Origin: a virus
Reading direction: 5' to 3' (one strand)
IMG/VR virus record: IMGVR_UViG_3300045256_000188
Location: 1 to 64,000 of that record
Length of the DNA: 64,000 nt
The translations under genes and the position numbers were made by a program. Positions 1-7,895 of the stretch are shown here, in pieces. A model generated the notes under the pieces. The model was not told the origin of the DNA and did no database searches. It was given only the letters and a program-made list of their open reading frames with translations. Numbering within the stretch: the first letter of the stretch is position 1; the number at the start of each line of letters is the position of its first letter.

Positions 1-35
1 TTGGGGGGGGGGGGGGGGGGGGGGGGCCCCCCCCC
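1..35. repeat. Homopolymer block, 24 G followed by 9 C
   Basis: Positions 3-26 are uninterrupted G and 27-35 uninterrupted C. The block can fold on itself and codes for nothing recognisable. It sits at the window edge and could be a real homopolymer or an assembly artefact; the sequence alone cannot decide. Confidence 0.9.
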
Positions 36-58
36 ACCGGCCCGCCCGACCCGTCGCT

Positions 59-544
59 TTAGCTTTGCCTGCAGATTCCGTCCTTACATTCCGGCTTATC
101 GCAGGTCTTGGGGTCGCACTCAGTTTCCCCGGCGACGTCACATGGGCACAGACCATTACAGCAGCCGTGGTAGTCGATCGGCTCTTCGAGTTCCCAGCCG
201 TCCTCCTGAGCAGAGCCAACGATACAGTCGATCTTGTGGCCGTCCCGCAGGTCGAGGTCCGTCTCTACGTAGACGGTGGCGACCTCCCCGATCGGGTCAT
301 AGGTCACATCCTGGACCACGCCCTCGATCTCGGCCTTGTCGTCCGCCCGCCGTACGCAGGTGGTGATGTAGACGTTCTCCCCCGCGCGGGGCACCACGAC
401 TTGTTTCTCAGCTTCGAACTCCAACTTGGCCGTGCCGTCATGGGTGACGACCAGAACCTTGTAGACGACGGTGCGCATCGGAGACTCCTGCGGAACGATG
501 ATTGTTTCGACGCCGAACAGTTTCCGTAGCCAGACCTTCAACAT
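59..544 (-). CDS. Hypothetical protein with Cys-rich C-terminus
   Basis: 161 residues, family not recognised. A GGAGGGG Shine-Dalgarno lies a few bases before the ATG. The first 120 residues look beta-rich with alternating charged and valine residues. The last 35 residues hold nine cysteines in pairs (CC, CPC, then spaced Cys-Asp-Lys repeats), which suggests a metal-binding or disulfide-linked tail. The gene diverges from the sigma-factor gene, and the 114-bp gap between them should hold promoters for both, although no consensus was identified with confidence. Confidence 0.7.
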   Translation of the reverse strand: MLKVWLRKLFGVETIIVPQESPMRTVVYKVLVVTHDGTAKLEFEAEKQVVVPRAGENVYITTCVRRADDKAEIEGVVQDVTYDPIGEVATVYVETDLDLRDGHKIDCIVGSAQEDGWELEEPIDYHGCCNGLCPCDVAGETECDPKTCDKPECKDGICRQS

Positions 545-658
545 GACGGCCCCTCCGTTTGGTTCTCTTTATTTTAGCTCCGGGAAAGCGTAGTTGAACT
601 GTTACTGCCCCTCCCCGAAGACGGGTAGCTAAGGCGAAAGATTAATCAGGAGGGAATC

Positions 659-1471
659 ATGCGGAAGGGGCGAGGAGACGAACCTCTCGCAACCTATTTG
701 CGAGAGATCAATGAAGTCCCGCTCCTGAACCGAGAACAGGAGCAGGACTTAGCTCGTCGTATCCAGGATGGAGACATGGAGGCTCGCGACTTACTCATCC
801 GTTCGAATCTTCGTCTCGTCGTCAACATCGCCCGCAATTATTACGGCCGTGGGATCGCTATGGCTGATCTCATCGAAGACGGGAACCTCGGCCTCATCCG
901 AGCCGCAGAAGGCTACGACATCAGTTATGGCACCCGCTTTTCCACCTATGCCTCCTTCTGGATCAAGCAGAGTATCAAGAGGGCGATGGCCAACACCTGC
1001 AGGACTATCCGCCTTCCAGCCTATCTAGTTGAACTCCTGACTAAATGGAACAAGGCCAAGAACGCCCTCACCATCCCAGGCCAACCAAAACCGACGGAAG
1101 CCCAAATCGCTAAAAAAGCCGGCATCACCAAGAAGCAACAACGTCTACTCAAGAAGGCCCAGCACCTCCAACAGGTCACCACCACACCAAATCAGCAAGA
1201 AGATGGTGGCGATATCCTCGACATGGTGGCGATCGACCAAACCGAGCGACTTTATTCAGCCGACGAGATCGAGATTCTGCTGAAGTTCGTGGGCAAGCTC
1301 CCGCCGCAAGAGGCCGACATCATCCGCATGCGGTTCGGTATGGACTGCGACGAGCTTACGCTCAAGGAGATCGGCGAGATCATGGGCGTGACGCGGCAGC
1401 GTATTCGTCAAATCGAAGCAAAGGCAATTGTACGCTTGAAAGAGTGGTTAGCTAGAACGAGCACATTTTAA
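659..1471 (+). CDS. RNA polymerase sigma-70 family factor
   Basis: 270 residues with the order expected for a primary-like sigma factor: region 1.2 (about 8-40), region 2 with the core-binding and -10 recognition helices (about 45-115, including FSTYASFWIKQSIKRA), region 3 (about 120-190) and region 4 with a helix-turn-helix ending in TRQRIRQIEAKA (about 205-265). Region 1.1 is absent. A strong AGGAGG site precedes the ATG. Such a factor directs core RNA polymerase to promoters. It is far closer to bacterial housekeeping-type factors than to phage late factors, and a separate gp55-like factor is encoded at 39482-40474, so two promoter classes are likely (inference). Confidence 0.93.
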   Translation: MRKGRGDEPLATYLREINEVPLLNREQEQDLARRIQDGDMEARDLLIRSNLRLVVNIARNYYGRGIAMADLIEDGNLGLIRAAEGYDISYGTRFSTYASFWIKQSIKRAMANTCRTIRLPAYLVELLTKWNKAKNALTIPGQPKPTEAQIAKKAGITKKQQRLLKKAQHLQQVTTTPNQQEDGGDILDMVAIDQTERLYSADEIEILLKFVGKLPPQEADIIRMRFGMDCDELTLKEIGEIMGVTRQRIRQIEAKAIVRLKEWLARTSTF

Positions 1472-1525
1472 GTTCTTCACACAACCTTCATACTCCGTGC
1501 GACCCGGCTTACTCAAAGCTAGGGC

Positions 1526-1550
1526 GTTATGACACTTATCGTGCCATAAC
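1526..1550. promoter_or_regulatory. Imperfect inverted repeat between sigma and phosphoesterase genes
   Basis: Two 10-base arms (1526-1535 and 1541-1550) pair with one mismatch around a 5-base loop. No T-run follows, so this could be an operator or a weak terminator. The rest of the 158-bp gap shows nothing further. Confidence 0.35.
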
Positions 1551-1629
1551 AAGCTCTGGGGAAGCTCACGCTAAAGGGTCTGCTCGAACATGCTATTCAC
1601 CCCCAAACTGCACCGAAAGGGTTCCTACC

Positions 1630-2496
1630 GTGGCCAACCGAAAGAAGGCTGTTCCGGCTAAGCAGGCCGTGAATACTCAGCAGGAAGCTGCCATCCTGTG
1701 CATGACGGACCTGCACTACGGCAAAAAGACAGATTCCTTCAACCAGGACATCTTCGAGCAAGAGATCCTCCGGCTCACAGAAACGATGCAGTCTCGCCGC
1801 GAAGAATTCGCCGGCCGCAACATCACTGAACTCGTCTGCTGCATCCTTGGGGACATCAACGACGGGTCCGAGATTTATCCGACCCAGCCTCACCACCAAG
1901 TCGAAACGAACGTCGAAGTCCAAGCCGAAGAAATCACCGAGATTCTGACGCCCTTCTTCCAGAAGATGAAGGAAGTCTGGGGTAACGTACGGATCGAGAC
2001 GGTCCCAGGCAACCACGGTCGGAGCGGCCGGTTCGCCCACGACTTCGCCTCGTGGGACACCGTGACCTACAAATACCTCCGCGGAAAACTGGCGAGCGAC
2101 GACATCAAGGTGGGGATCAACAAGGGCGGCACGAACCCATTCCTCAGGAAAGTGAACGTGCTCGGTCACAATTACCTGATGTATCACGGGCACGACATCA
2201 AAATGTTCCAGGGTATCCCCTGGTACGGGATCTGGAACCGGGTGGCAAAGTGGGCCACAACCTCGACGCTGAGCCCGTTCGAAGTAATTATGATGGGCCA
2301 CTTCCACTCGTTCGCGGACAACACGCTGAACAAGATCCGGATTCTGACCAACGGCACGATGATCACCGACGACGATTGGGCTCTGCAGGTGCTCGGTCGT
2401 GAGTCGGACAACAAGTGGCACCTGTTCGGGGTGACCAAGGATAAGGCCGTCGATTGGCAGTACCCGGTTGATCTGGTGACTGGCGGCGGCCACTAA
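1630..2496 (+). CDS. Calcineurin-like metallophosphoesterase
   Basis: 288 residues starting with GTG. The full metal-binding set of the calcineurin-like phosphoesterase superfamily is present in order: TDLHYG (Asp27, His29), LGDIND (Asp75), PGNHG (Asn128, His129), YHGHD (near 183-187) and GHFHS (near 223-227). These residues normally hold two metal ions that hydrolyse phosphomonoesters or phosphodiesters. The substrate cannot be told from sequence; phage members are often linked to DNA or nucleotide processing. No signal peptide, so cytoplasmic. The membrane-protein gene follows after 10 bp, so the two are probably co-transcribed. Confidence 0.9.
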   Translation: MANRKKAVPAKQAVNTQQEAAILCMTDLHYGKKTDSFNQDIFEQEILRLTETMQSRREEFAGRNITELVCCILGDINDGSEIYPTQPHHQVETNVEVQAEEITEILTPFFQKMKEVWGNVRIETVPGNHGRSGRFAHDFASWDTVTYKYLRGKLASDDIKVGINKGGTNPFLRKVNVLGHNYLMYHGHDIKMFQGIPWYGIWNRVAKWATTSTLSPFEVIMMGHFHSFADNTLNKIRILTNGTMITDDDWALQVLGRESDNKWHLFGVTKDKAVDWQYPVDLVTGGGH

Positions 2497-2506
2497 GGAA
2501 TCGATC

Positions 2507-2848
2507 ATGACCCCTGACATGGTGAACGAACTCTTCGAATTCGTGGGCGGGCTGTTTCTCTGCCTGAACTGCTGGCGAATCCACAAGGATAAGCAGCTAA
2601 AGGGTGTGAGCTTCTGGTCCGTCTTCTTCTTTACGTCCTGGAACCTGTTCTTCTACCCCTCCATGGAGGCGTACTACAGCTTCTACGGAGGAATCCTGAT
2701 CGCCCTCGCCAACACCGTATGGATCGGGTTGGTGATATATTATAAAGTTCACAAACCTGCTTCGCCCAAAGATTGGGTAAAGCTGGCTCCGAGAGCACCG
2801 GAGCCAATCGTCGTGTGCCCTCGGTCCCTACTGGTGTACTATGCATAA
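2507..2848 (+). CDS. Small multi-span membrane protein
   Basis: 113 residues with an AAGGA site 7 bases before the ATG. Three hydrophobic stretches are visible: about 8-24, about 36-50 and about 60-80 (the last beginning with the segment SFYGGILIALANTVWIG). A basic loop follows. Family not recognised. A holin role is possible for a small phage membrane protein, but no lysis gene lies next to it, so this is not claimed. The stop overlaps the start of the glycosyltransferase gene by 8 bases, implying coupled translation. Confidence 0.7.
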   Translation: MTPDMVNELFEFVGGLFLCLNCWRIHKDKQLKGVSFWSVFFFTSWNLFFYPSMEAYYSFYGGILIALANTVWIGLVIYYKVHKPASPKDWVKLAPRAPEPIVVCPRSLLVYYA

Positions 2849-5384
2849 CGATTTCTGCACAGTAGTGGTCGTGGCGGAAGAAGGGGCAAAGCAGCTAGAA
2901 TTCTTCCTCCAGAACTACCGAAAGTGCTATCCCAAGGCTCCACTCCACGTCATTAGCGATGGCGTGAATGACCCAGAATATTCCAAGCTCTGCAAGAAGT
3001 ACAACGCTGACTACACCCTCGGCCGCTACTACAAGCGGATCGAATGTGGCGGTCTATGGTGGAAGCGGACCCTGGAAGTCGGGCTCAAGTATGGCAAGAA
3101 GTGGATCTTGAAGGTAGACCCCGACACCAAGTTCTGGCGGCCATTCAAAACGGCTCCCAAGCACCCGGTATCCGGCACCCACAACAACATCGGCAACCCC
3201 CACGAATACATCCAGGGCGGATGTCAGGCTATCCGCAAGGACATCGCCAAGAAAATCCTCGACTCCGGCATCCTGGCCAGCGACGAACTAACCAAGCACT
3301 GGAACTTCTGCCCAGATAAGAAGTTCCTGAACTCCTGGCTGCCCACCGGCTACTTCACCACCGATTTCTCCCTCGTCTTCATCCTCCGCAAGCTGGGGAT
3401 CGAGTTCGGTGATTGGACCGACGTCGGCTGTCAGTGGCGAGTCGCTCCACCCAACTTCGACGGCACCTACGCCGTTACCCACCCACACAAGGTCGCCGAC
3501 CACAAGCCGGTCGGGGTGACGGACAAGACGCCCATCACCATCATCACCACCTGCAAGGGCCGCAAGCACCATCTGGAGCAGACACTCCCGAAGTGGCTCA
3601 AAGAAAAGAACGTCAACGTCGTGGTCGTCGATTACAACTGCCCGCAGAACGTCGGCAATTGGGTAGAGAAGACCTACCCAGGAGTGCGGGTTGCTCGCGT
3701 CCACAATGAGCGGAAATTCCATCTCGCCAAAGCCCGAAACGTCGGTGCCAAGTACGCCCCAGCCGGCTGGTGGGTGTTCATGGATGCCGACATGATCGTG
3801 AAACCGGGTATCATGGACGAGATCCGCAAGGTACTCACCAAGGGCTATTATTACGTCGCCAGTCCACTCAAATGGGGGATGTGCGGTACTGTGGTGGTCC
3901 ACAGCGAGGACTACAAGAAGGCCGGTGGCTACGATGAGATCCTGTCGGGTTGGGGTGCTGAGGATCTCGACTTCTACGCTCGTCTCCGCCAGATGAACGT
4001 TCGCCCGGCGTTCTGGAATGGAACCTACGCTGAGAACATCCCGCATTCCGACGAGGAGCGTGTGAAGTTCTACGATAAGGCCAAGGAAGTGGCCCTAGTC
4101 CAGAACGGCAAGTACGTGCGAGCCAAGAACAAGCTTATGGTCAAGAACTGGAAGCTCTTGACCCTAGATGAGCGGAAGGCTCTGTGGGCTGATATCGTGG
4201 GCGATAATCAACCGAAAGCGGCACCGCCATCGAAGGGGAAGGCGAACCCAAAAACTGGCACCCACAAGTGCAAGTTCGAGATCAAGTTCGAGTGTGGCAA
4301 CTGCGGTCACAAGAGCACCTGCCGAGCGACGGTAGTATGCACTAACGAAGACTGTCCGAATAACCACTACCCGTGCGGACCTGGGGTGGTATCGAAGCCT
4401 GAGGACAAGTCGGGCGTTCCGGCCGACTTCTTCGGGAAGATCGACAAGAAGGGGGATGATCGAGCGGCGAGCTCTACCTCTTTCGAAACCGACGATAACC
4501 GGGGCGGTTTCCCCGGCGGCCACCACCACTCTCACGGTGGCCATCACTTCGCAGGCGGTGGACACCACGCAGGTGGGTCGCTGTCCCGCGGCAGCGGTGG
4601 CCACACCGGGGCGGTGGTGGGCACTGGTGGTTTTTACATCCCTCCACCCATTGTGAGGAAGCCGATGACGAACATCAGCGTCGTGAACCACTCGACCATC
4701 CACCTTGGTATGAGCCTGGAAGAACTGTGCCGGGTGGGGATGGACTACCTAGAACTCTTGGCCCAGTTCTGGCCAGGAGTCCAGGCGAATCTGATCCCGA
4801 CCAAGGTGATCCTGCCGAACACCCACGCCCTGGTCATCATGGACGATCCAGACCAGAACCAGCAACTGCTTGGTTATCGCGATCAAACCCCGGACGGGTT
4901 CCCACTGGCGAAGTGCTTCGCCAAGGCGGAGATGGTCGAAGGAGTACCGGTGACCGTGACCTTCACCCACGAACTCGGCGAGTTCCGGGTGGACCCGAAC
5001 AACAGCAAGAGTGCGGTCAACAGCGATGGGGTTACCCACGCCGTTGAGATTTGCGATCCGGTCGAAGACGACTGGTTCCAGCACAACGGTGTTCAGGTGG
5101 CGAACTTCGTGCTCCCGTCGTGGTACGAGTCGTTCCACAAGACGGGTTCCACCAAGTTCGACTACATGGGCCTTCTGTCCCGGCCATTCTCGATGGCTCC
5201 GGGTGGGTTCACCACGGTCCGGTCTTCGGCCGGGCAGTGGATGCAGGTGCACGGGAGTCACCCGAAGCTGGAAGATCTGGCCGGGAAGGACCAGCGGGAA
5301 TGGCGGGGTGATCTGCGGAAAAACCAGCATCACGCTTCGACGCGGCACGCTCACAACAGCTACCTACGGACTGGCCGCAAGTAA
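2841..5384 (+). CDS. Two-domain glycosyltransferase with zinc-like cluster and His-rich linker
   Basis: 847 residues. Residues 1-220 resemble a GT-A fold transferase with a DPD metal-binding motif at 93-95. A second GT-A unit (about 228-420) has a DAD-type motif near 314 and the GWGAEDLDF signature near 371 typical of family-2/7C galactosyltransferases. A segment at about 477-515 contains CxxC-type cysteine pairs like a zinc ribbon. A Gly/His-rich stretch (about 559-590) links to a C-terminal domain of roughly 230 residues that I do not recognise. It probably transfers two sugars to a virion or cell-envelope acceptor (inference). Two different catalytic units plus a metal-rich linker in one protein is unusual. 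Confidence 0.8.
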   Translation: MHNDFCTVVVVAEEGAKQLEFFLQNYRKCYPKAPLHVISDGVNDPEYSKLCKKYNADYTLGRYYKRIECGGLWWKRTLEVGLKYGKKWILKVDPDTKFWRPFKTAPKHPVSGTHNNIGNPHEYIQGGCQAIRKDIAKKILDSGILASDELTKHWNFCPDKKFLNSWLPTGYFTTDFSLVFILRKLGIEFGDWTDVGCQWRVAPPNFDGTYAVTHPHKVADHKPVGVTDKTPITIITTCKGRKHHLEQTLPKWLKEKNVNVVVVDYNCPQNVGNWVEKTYPGVRVARVHNERKFHLAKARNVGAKYAPAGWWVFMDADMIVKPGIMDEIRKVLTKGYYYVASPLKWGMCGTVVVHSEDYKKAGGYDEILSGWGAEDLDFYARLRQMNVRPAFWNGTYAENIPHSDEERVKFYDKAKEVALVQNGKYVRAKNKLMVKNWKLLTLDERKALWADIVGDNQPKAAPPSKGKANPKTGTHKCKFEIKFECGNCGHKSTCRATVVCTNEDCPNNHYPCGPGVVSKPEDKSGVPADFFGKIDKKGDDRAASSTSFETDDNRGGFPGGHHHSHGGHHFAGGGHHAGGSLSRGSGGHTGAVVGTGGFYIPPPIVRKPMTNISVVNHSTIHLGMSLEELCRVGMDYLELLAQFWPGVQANLIPTKVILPNTHALVIMDDPDQNQQLLGYRDQTPDGFPLAKCFAKAEMVEGVPVTVTFTHELGEFRVDPNNSKSAVNSDGVTHAVEICDPVEDDWFQHNGVQVANFVLPSWYESFHKTGSTKFDYMGLLSRPFSMAPGGFTTVRSSAGQWMQVHGSHPKLEDLAGKDQREWRGDLRKNQHHASTRHAHNSYLRTGRK

Positions 5385-5398
5385 TCCGGTCTACAGCA

Positions 5399-5421
5399 CT
5401 GCCCGGCGATGAGCCGGGCAG
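5399..5421. terminator. Bidirectional hairpin between convergent genes
   Basis: Perfect 9-bp GC-rich stem (5399-5407 with 5413-5421) and a GATGA loop, placed in the 51-bp gap where the plus-strand glycosyltransferase gene and the minus-strand gene at 5436 converge. No clear T-tract on either side. Confidence 0.6.
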
Positions 5422-5435
5422 CGTCGTATCCGCGG

Positions 5436-5768
5436 TTAGGCCGCAGCGTACATCTCGACGACTTCGGCTTCCGTGACCGTCTTGCCCACTTCCAGGGCTG
5501 CGGCGTACATCTGCTTGGCGGTGACGCCTTCCGGTAGCTGACGGGCCGCGATGAGGTTCCGGAGCCGCCGCTTGGCGATGAGGCCCGGCTTTCGCATGTT
5601 CTCCGCGGCCATCGCCGCTGGCCGGTGGCAGGACCGGTACAGGGCAATGATCTCCTTGAGCAGTTCCAGAACCAGAGCAATAGTGACCGGGTCCAGGAAC
5701 GCCTCCTGGCCGTCATCCAACCCCTTCGCCTTGAGCATCAGTAGCTTGGCTTTGGCTTCGTAGACCAT
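5436..5768 (-). CDS. Hypothetical helical protein
   Basis: 110 residues, mostly predicted helical with many Ala, Leu, Lys and Glu and no Trp. No family recognised. A GAGGGGGG ribosome-binding site precedes the ATG. First of a run of small minus-strand genes extending to 7.6 kb. Confidence 0.6.
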   Translation of the reverse strand: MVYEAKAKLLMLKAKGLDDGQEAFLDPVTIALVLELLKEIIALYRSCHRPAAMAAENMRKPGLIAKRRLRNLIAARQLPEGVTAKQMYAAALEVGKTVTEAEVVEMYAAA

Positions 5769-5819
5769 GACTGCCCCCCTCGTGTAAGAGCCACCATATC
5801 TTTGGGAGCGCCTATAGTC

Positions 5820-6104
5820 TCAGATGTGGTACTCCGGTTCCCGCCCCCAAGTCTGCAACAGGTCATAAATCGGGCGGTCACCGTTGATATTGTAGTACAC
5901 GCCAGCCGTGTCGGGGTTTTCGAACTCCTGGAAGAACAGCATGTTGCAATTCTTTGGATACTGCGAGTAATCATACTCGCCAGCGTTCACGGCTGACATA
6001 CTCTTAAGTAGTCTCTCCTTCTCGACGTCGTCGATAACACCGGGATGGAGACACACATAGTGCTGGTGAGTGTGGTGATTCCAGAAGATAATGACGGTGG
6101 TCAT
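5820..6104 (-). CDS. Hypothetical protein
   Basis: 94 residues, Tyr- and His-rich, with an N-terminal FWNHHTHQHY segment. No family recognised. It follows the 6120-6500 gene by 15 bp on the same strand, so the two are probably one transcript. Confidence 0.55.
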   Translation of the reverse strand: MTTVIIFWNHHTHQHYVCLHPGVIDDVEKERLLKSMSAVNAGEYDYSQYPKNCNMLFFQEFENPDTAGVYYNINGDRPIYDLLQTWGREPEYHI

Positions 6105-6119
6105 GCCGTCACAACACCG

Positions 6120-6500
6120 TCAGCCGCCGCCATGGATCTTGAGCAACTTCTCACTCATGATCATTGAGTTGACCCGCATGTAGTCGTGGATATCCAACTC
6201 TTCCGGATTCCACTCTTTCATCTGCTCGTGGATGAAAGCGAGGATTTTGGTGACGTGATCGGGGTCGGTATAGGGGAACCGTTGGACCTTCTTGACGCGA
6301 GCAGACGAGGCCACCGCTTCGGCCTCTTTGAAGCCCACGACGACCAGCCCGGCCATGTGGGGGGCGTCGATGCGGATGATCTCGCGAACGCCTCCGTCGT
6401 AAGCGGAGAGCCGAAAAGACCCGCCCTCCGGCATAGTGATGCCAGCTTTGACTGCGGCGAGAGCGTTATCGGCGATCGATGGTGTGGTTTCGTCAGTCAT
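6120..6500 (-). CDS. Hypothetical protein
   Basis: 126 residues beginning MTDETTPSIAD. An AAAGGAGA site lies well placed before the ATG. Mixed alpha/beta composition, no signal peptide, no family recognised. Likely co-transcribed with 5820-6104. Confidence 0.6.
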   Translation of the reverse strand: MTDETTPSIADNALAAVKAGITMPEGGSFRLSAYDGGVREIIRIDAPHMAGLVVVGFKEAEAVASSARVKKVQRFPYTDPDHVTKILAFIHEQMKEWNPEELDIHDYMRVNSMIMSEKLLKIHGGG

Positions 6501-6529
6501 GGGGTTCTCCTTTGCTCCTATATACAGCA

Positions 6530-6555
6530 GAACCCGCCGAACGGCCAGCGGGTTC
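6530..6555 (-). terminator. Possible terminator hairpin
   Basis: 8-bp perfect stem (6530-6537 with 6548-6555), 10-base loop, located just downstream of the exported-protein gene on the minus strand. No strong T-run. Confidence 0.4.
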
Positions 6556-6570
6556 TCAGACTGTCACTCC

Positions 6571-7029
6571 TTACTTGGCAGGCGACGGCGTGATCGGCCA
6601 CAGAATGAAGCTGCCGGGCTGGATACCGGCCTCGATGTAGTAGTTCCCGGATGGGATGTTGCCCTGGCTTTGGATCGTCAGCGGCTGCTGACCGGGGTAG
6701 GCCGACGTGACCGGCTGGCCCTGCACTACGGGCTGGCTCATCACGACGCCGTTCTGGATCGGCTGGCTGTAGGTGTAGCTCGGCTGCTGGAACTCGCCGA
6801 TGACGACGGGGCAGCCGGTGGCGGAACACTCGCCGACCGAAGCTGGGGCCGACTGGCCCACGAACCCGCTGAAGCCAAACCCGCCGCAGGACGAGCGGAC
6901 GAAGCCCCCGCTCGTAAACGCCGGCTGGGAGCTACCGCAGCCGCCCTTGCTCTTCCGACCGAACGCCTGGGCGTCGGTACTCGTGGCCAGAACAGCCGCG
7001 ACCGCCAGCCCGAAAATCAGTCCACGCAT
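6571..7029 (-). CDS. Small exported Gly/Gln/Ser-rich protein
   Basis: 152 residues from the second ATG. That start is chosen because AAGGAGGT lies 8 bases before it but only 2 bases before the first ATG at 7035. An N-terminal signal peptide (MRGLIFGLAVAAVLATS, then AQA) is clear. The mature part is low complexity: cysteine-containing Gly/Ser repeats, then Gln/Pro/Tyr-rich sequence. Function unknown. Exported low-complexity proteins of this kind are common in planctomycetes (weak analogy). Confidence 0.6.
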   Translation of the reverse strand: MRGLIFGLAVAAVLATSTDAQAFGRKSKGGCGSSQPAFTSGGFVRSSCGGFGFSGFVGQSAPASVGECSATGCPVVIGEFQQPSYTYSQPIQNGVVMSQPVVQGQPVTSAYPGQQPLTIQSQGNIPSGNYYIEAGIQPGSFILWPITPSPAK

Positions 7030-7052
7030 CTCCATCGACCTCCTTGGTGATC

Positions 7053-7071
7053 CCGCACTCCTATCGTGCGG
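7053..7071 (-). terminator. Small hairpin between minus-strand genes
   Basis: 6-bp stem (7053-7058 with 7066-7071) and 7-base loop, downstream of the 7095-7364 gene and upstream of the exported-protein gene. Weak terminator at best. Confidence 0.3.
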
Positions 7072-7094
7072 AACGACTTAAATACAGGAGGACG

Positions 7095-7364
7095 TCAGAT
7101 CTCGACAGGTGTACGTCCGGCTCGGCGTTTGGACTTGATGAAGGGATTGCGAGAACAGGGCAGTCTGCGGGCTTCGGCTTTGGTGGGAGCTAACGGGATC
7201 GTGTGCTTGACGGGAACTGCTGTGACGTGACGGGCGAGTCTGGTGTCCGGCCACCGGTAGAAGACCGACGTGCCGATTTCGATGTGATTCTTACATACCC
7301 AGCACTTACGCGGCTGGTCCAGGACCGCGACGGGTCCTTCTTTTGGAAGTCGAGAGATCACCAT
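7095..7364 (-). CDS. Hypothetical protein with CxxC motif
   Basis: 89 residues; an AAGGAA site precedes the ATG at a good distance. A CWVC pair near residues 21-24 followed by an IEIGTSVFY strand looks like half of a small zinc-binding fold. The C-terminus is basic. It starts inside the last 59 bases of the gene at 7306-7611, consistent with coupled translation. No family recognised. Confidence 0.55.
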   Translation of the reverse strand: MVISRLPKEGPVAVLDQPRKCWVCKNHIEIGTSVFYRWPDTRLARHVTAVPVKHTIPLAPTKAEARRLPCSRNPFIKSKRRAGRTPVEI

Positions 7365-7611
7365 GATTATTCCTTACGGCGAGATCGATAGCCTCTTGGG
7401 GAGTCCGACCGAAATAATACCGGGCGTTGCCAATCCGGAATCTGTAACAGTCGCCGTCTGCCAGGAGTCCGCGAATGGTCGCTATCTCAGCGTCGGACAG
7501 CAAGCTTCTCAGATGAAGGACAACGCTGTTGACGTCTGAGTTCGGGCTGAGCCGATCCAGGTGCCACGAGCGAAGATTGTCTGGAATTGTCACCTTCATA
7601 TGTGCAGCCAC
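7306..7611 (-). CDS. Hypothetical protein
   Basis: 101 residues from a GTG start; an ATG four codons later (7599) is an equally good start. Segment NARYYFGRTPQEAIDLAV looks like a conserved small phage-protein motif, but I cannot name the family. Basic C-terminal tail. Overlaps the downstream gene by 59 bases. Confidence 0.5.
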   Translation of the reverse strand: MAAHMKVTIPDNLRSWHLDRLSPNSDVNSVVLHLRSLLSDAEIATIRGLLADGDCYRFRIGNARYYFGRTPQEAIDLAVRNNHGDLSTSKRRTRRGPGPAA

Positions 7612-7650
7612 TTTTTCACTTCCGTCAATACTTGATCGTCGAAAGTCGGA

Positions 7651-7665
7651 TCGGCATATTCAAAA
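7651..7665 (+). repeat. 15-bp direct repeat, left copy
   Basis: TCGGCATATTCAAAA, matched 14 of 15 at 10711-10725 on the same strand. The pair brackets the 3-kb cassette of host-like genes and may mark its insertion boundaries. Confidence 0.5.
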
Positions 7666-7679
7666 CGGGCCGCGTCAGC

Positions 7680-7850
7680 CGGCAGTCGATCGACATGACG
7701 GCCGGGGAGAAAGAGCGGGGGACGATGGAGACCCTACTCATCAGCTCGGCCGAGCGGACCGAGATCGTGGCCGGCAAGTTCGCCGCCACCACCGGGTTCG
7801 CGTTCGCCTCGGTGGTGTGGAACGTCCTGTGGATCACCGGCGGGTTGCGG
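7680..7850 (+). pseudogene. Fragment of an ABC-2 type transporter permease
   Basis: About 57 codons in one frame encode a segment with AGEKERGTMETLLIS and a following EIVAGKF motif, hallmark of NatB/ABC-2 permeases, then the start of a membrane helix (ASVVWNVLWITGG). Neither the N-terminal nor the C-terminal part of the gene is present. An internal scrap of a cellular transporter gene is best explained as a transferred or recombined host fragment. The remaining bases from 7612 to 7895 hold nothing else recognisable. Confidence 0.75.
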
Positions 7851-7895
7851 TTTTCGTGGAAAACGAGGACTGACTTCTGCTCATCTTAGCACGGA

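Noticed and set aside
1597-2586. 329-codon minus-strand ORF over the metallophosphoesterase
   Set aside because: Shadow of a gene with complete catalytic motifs.
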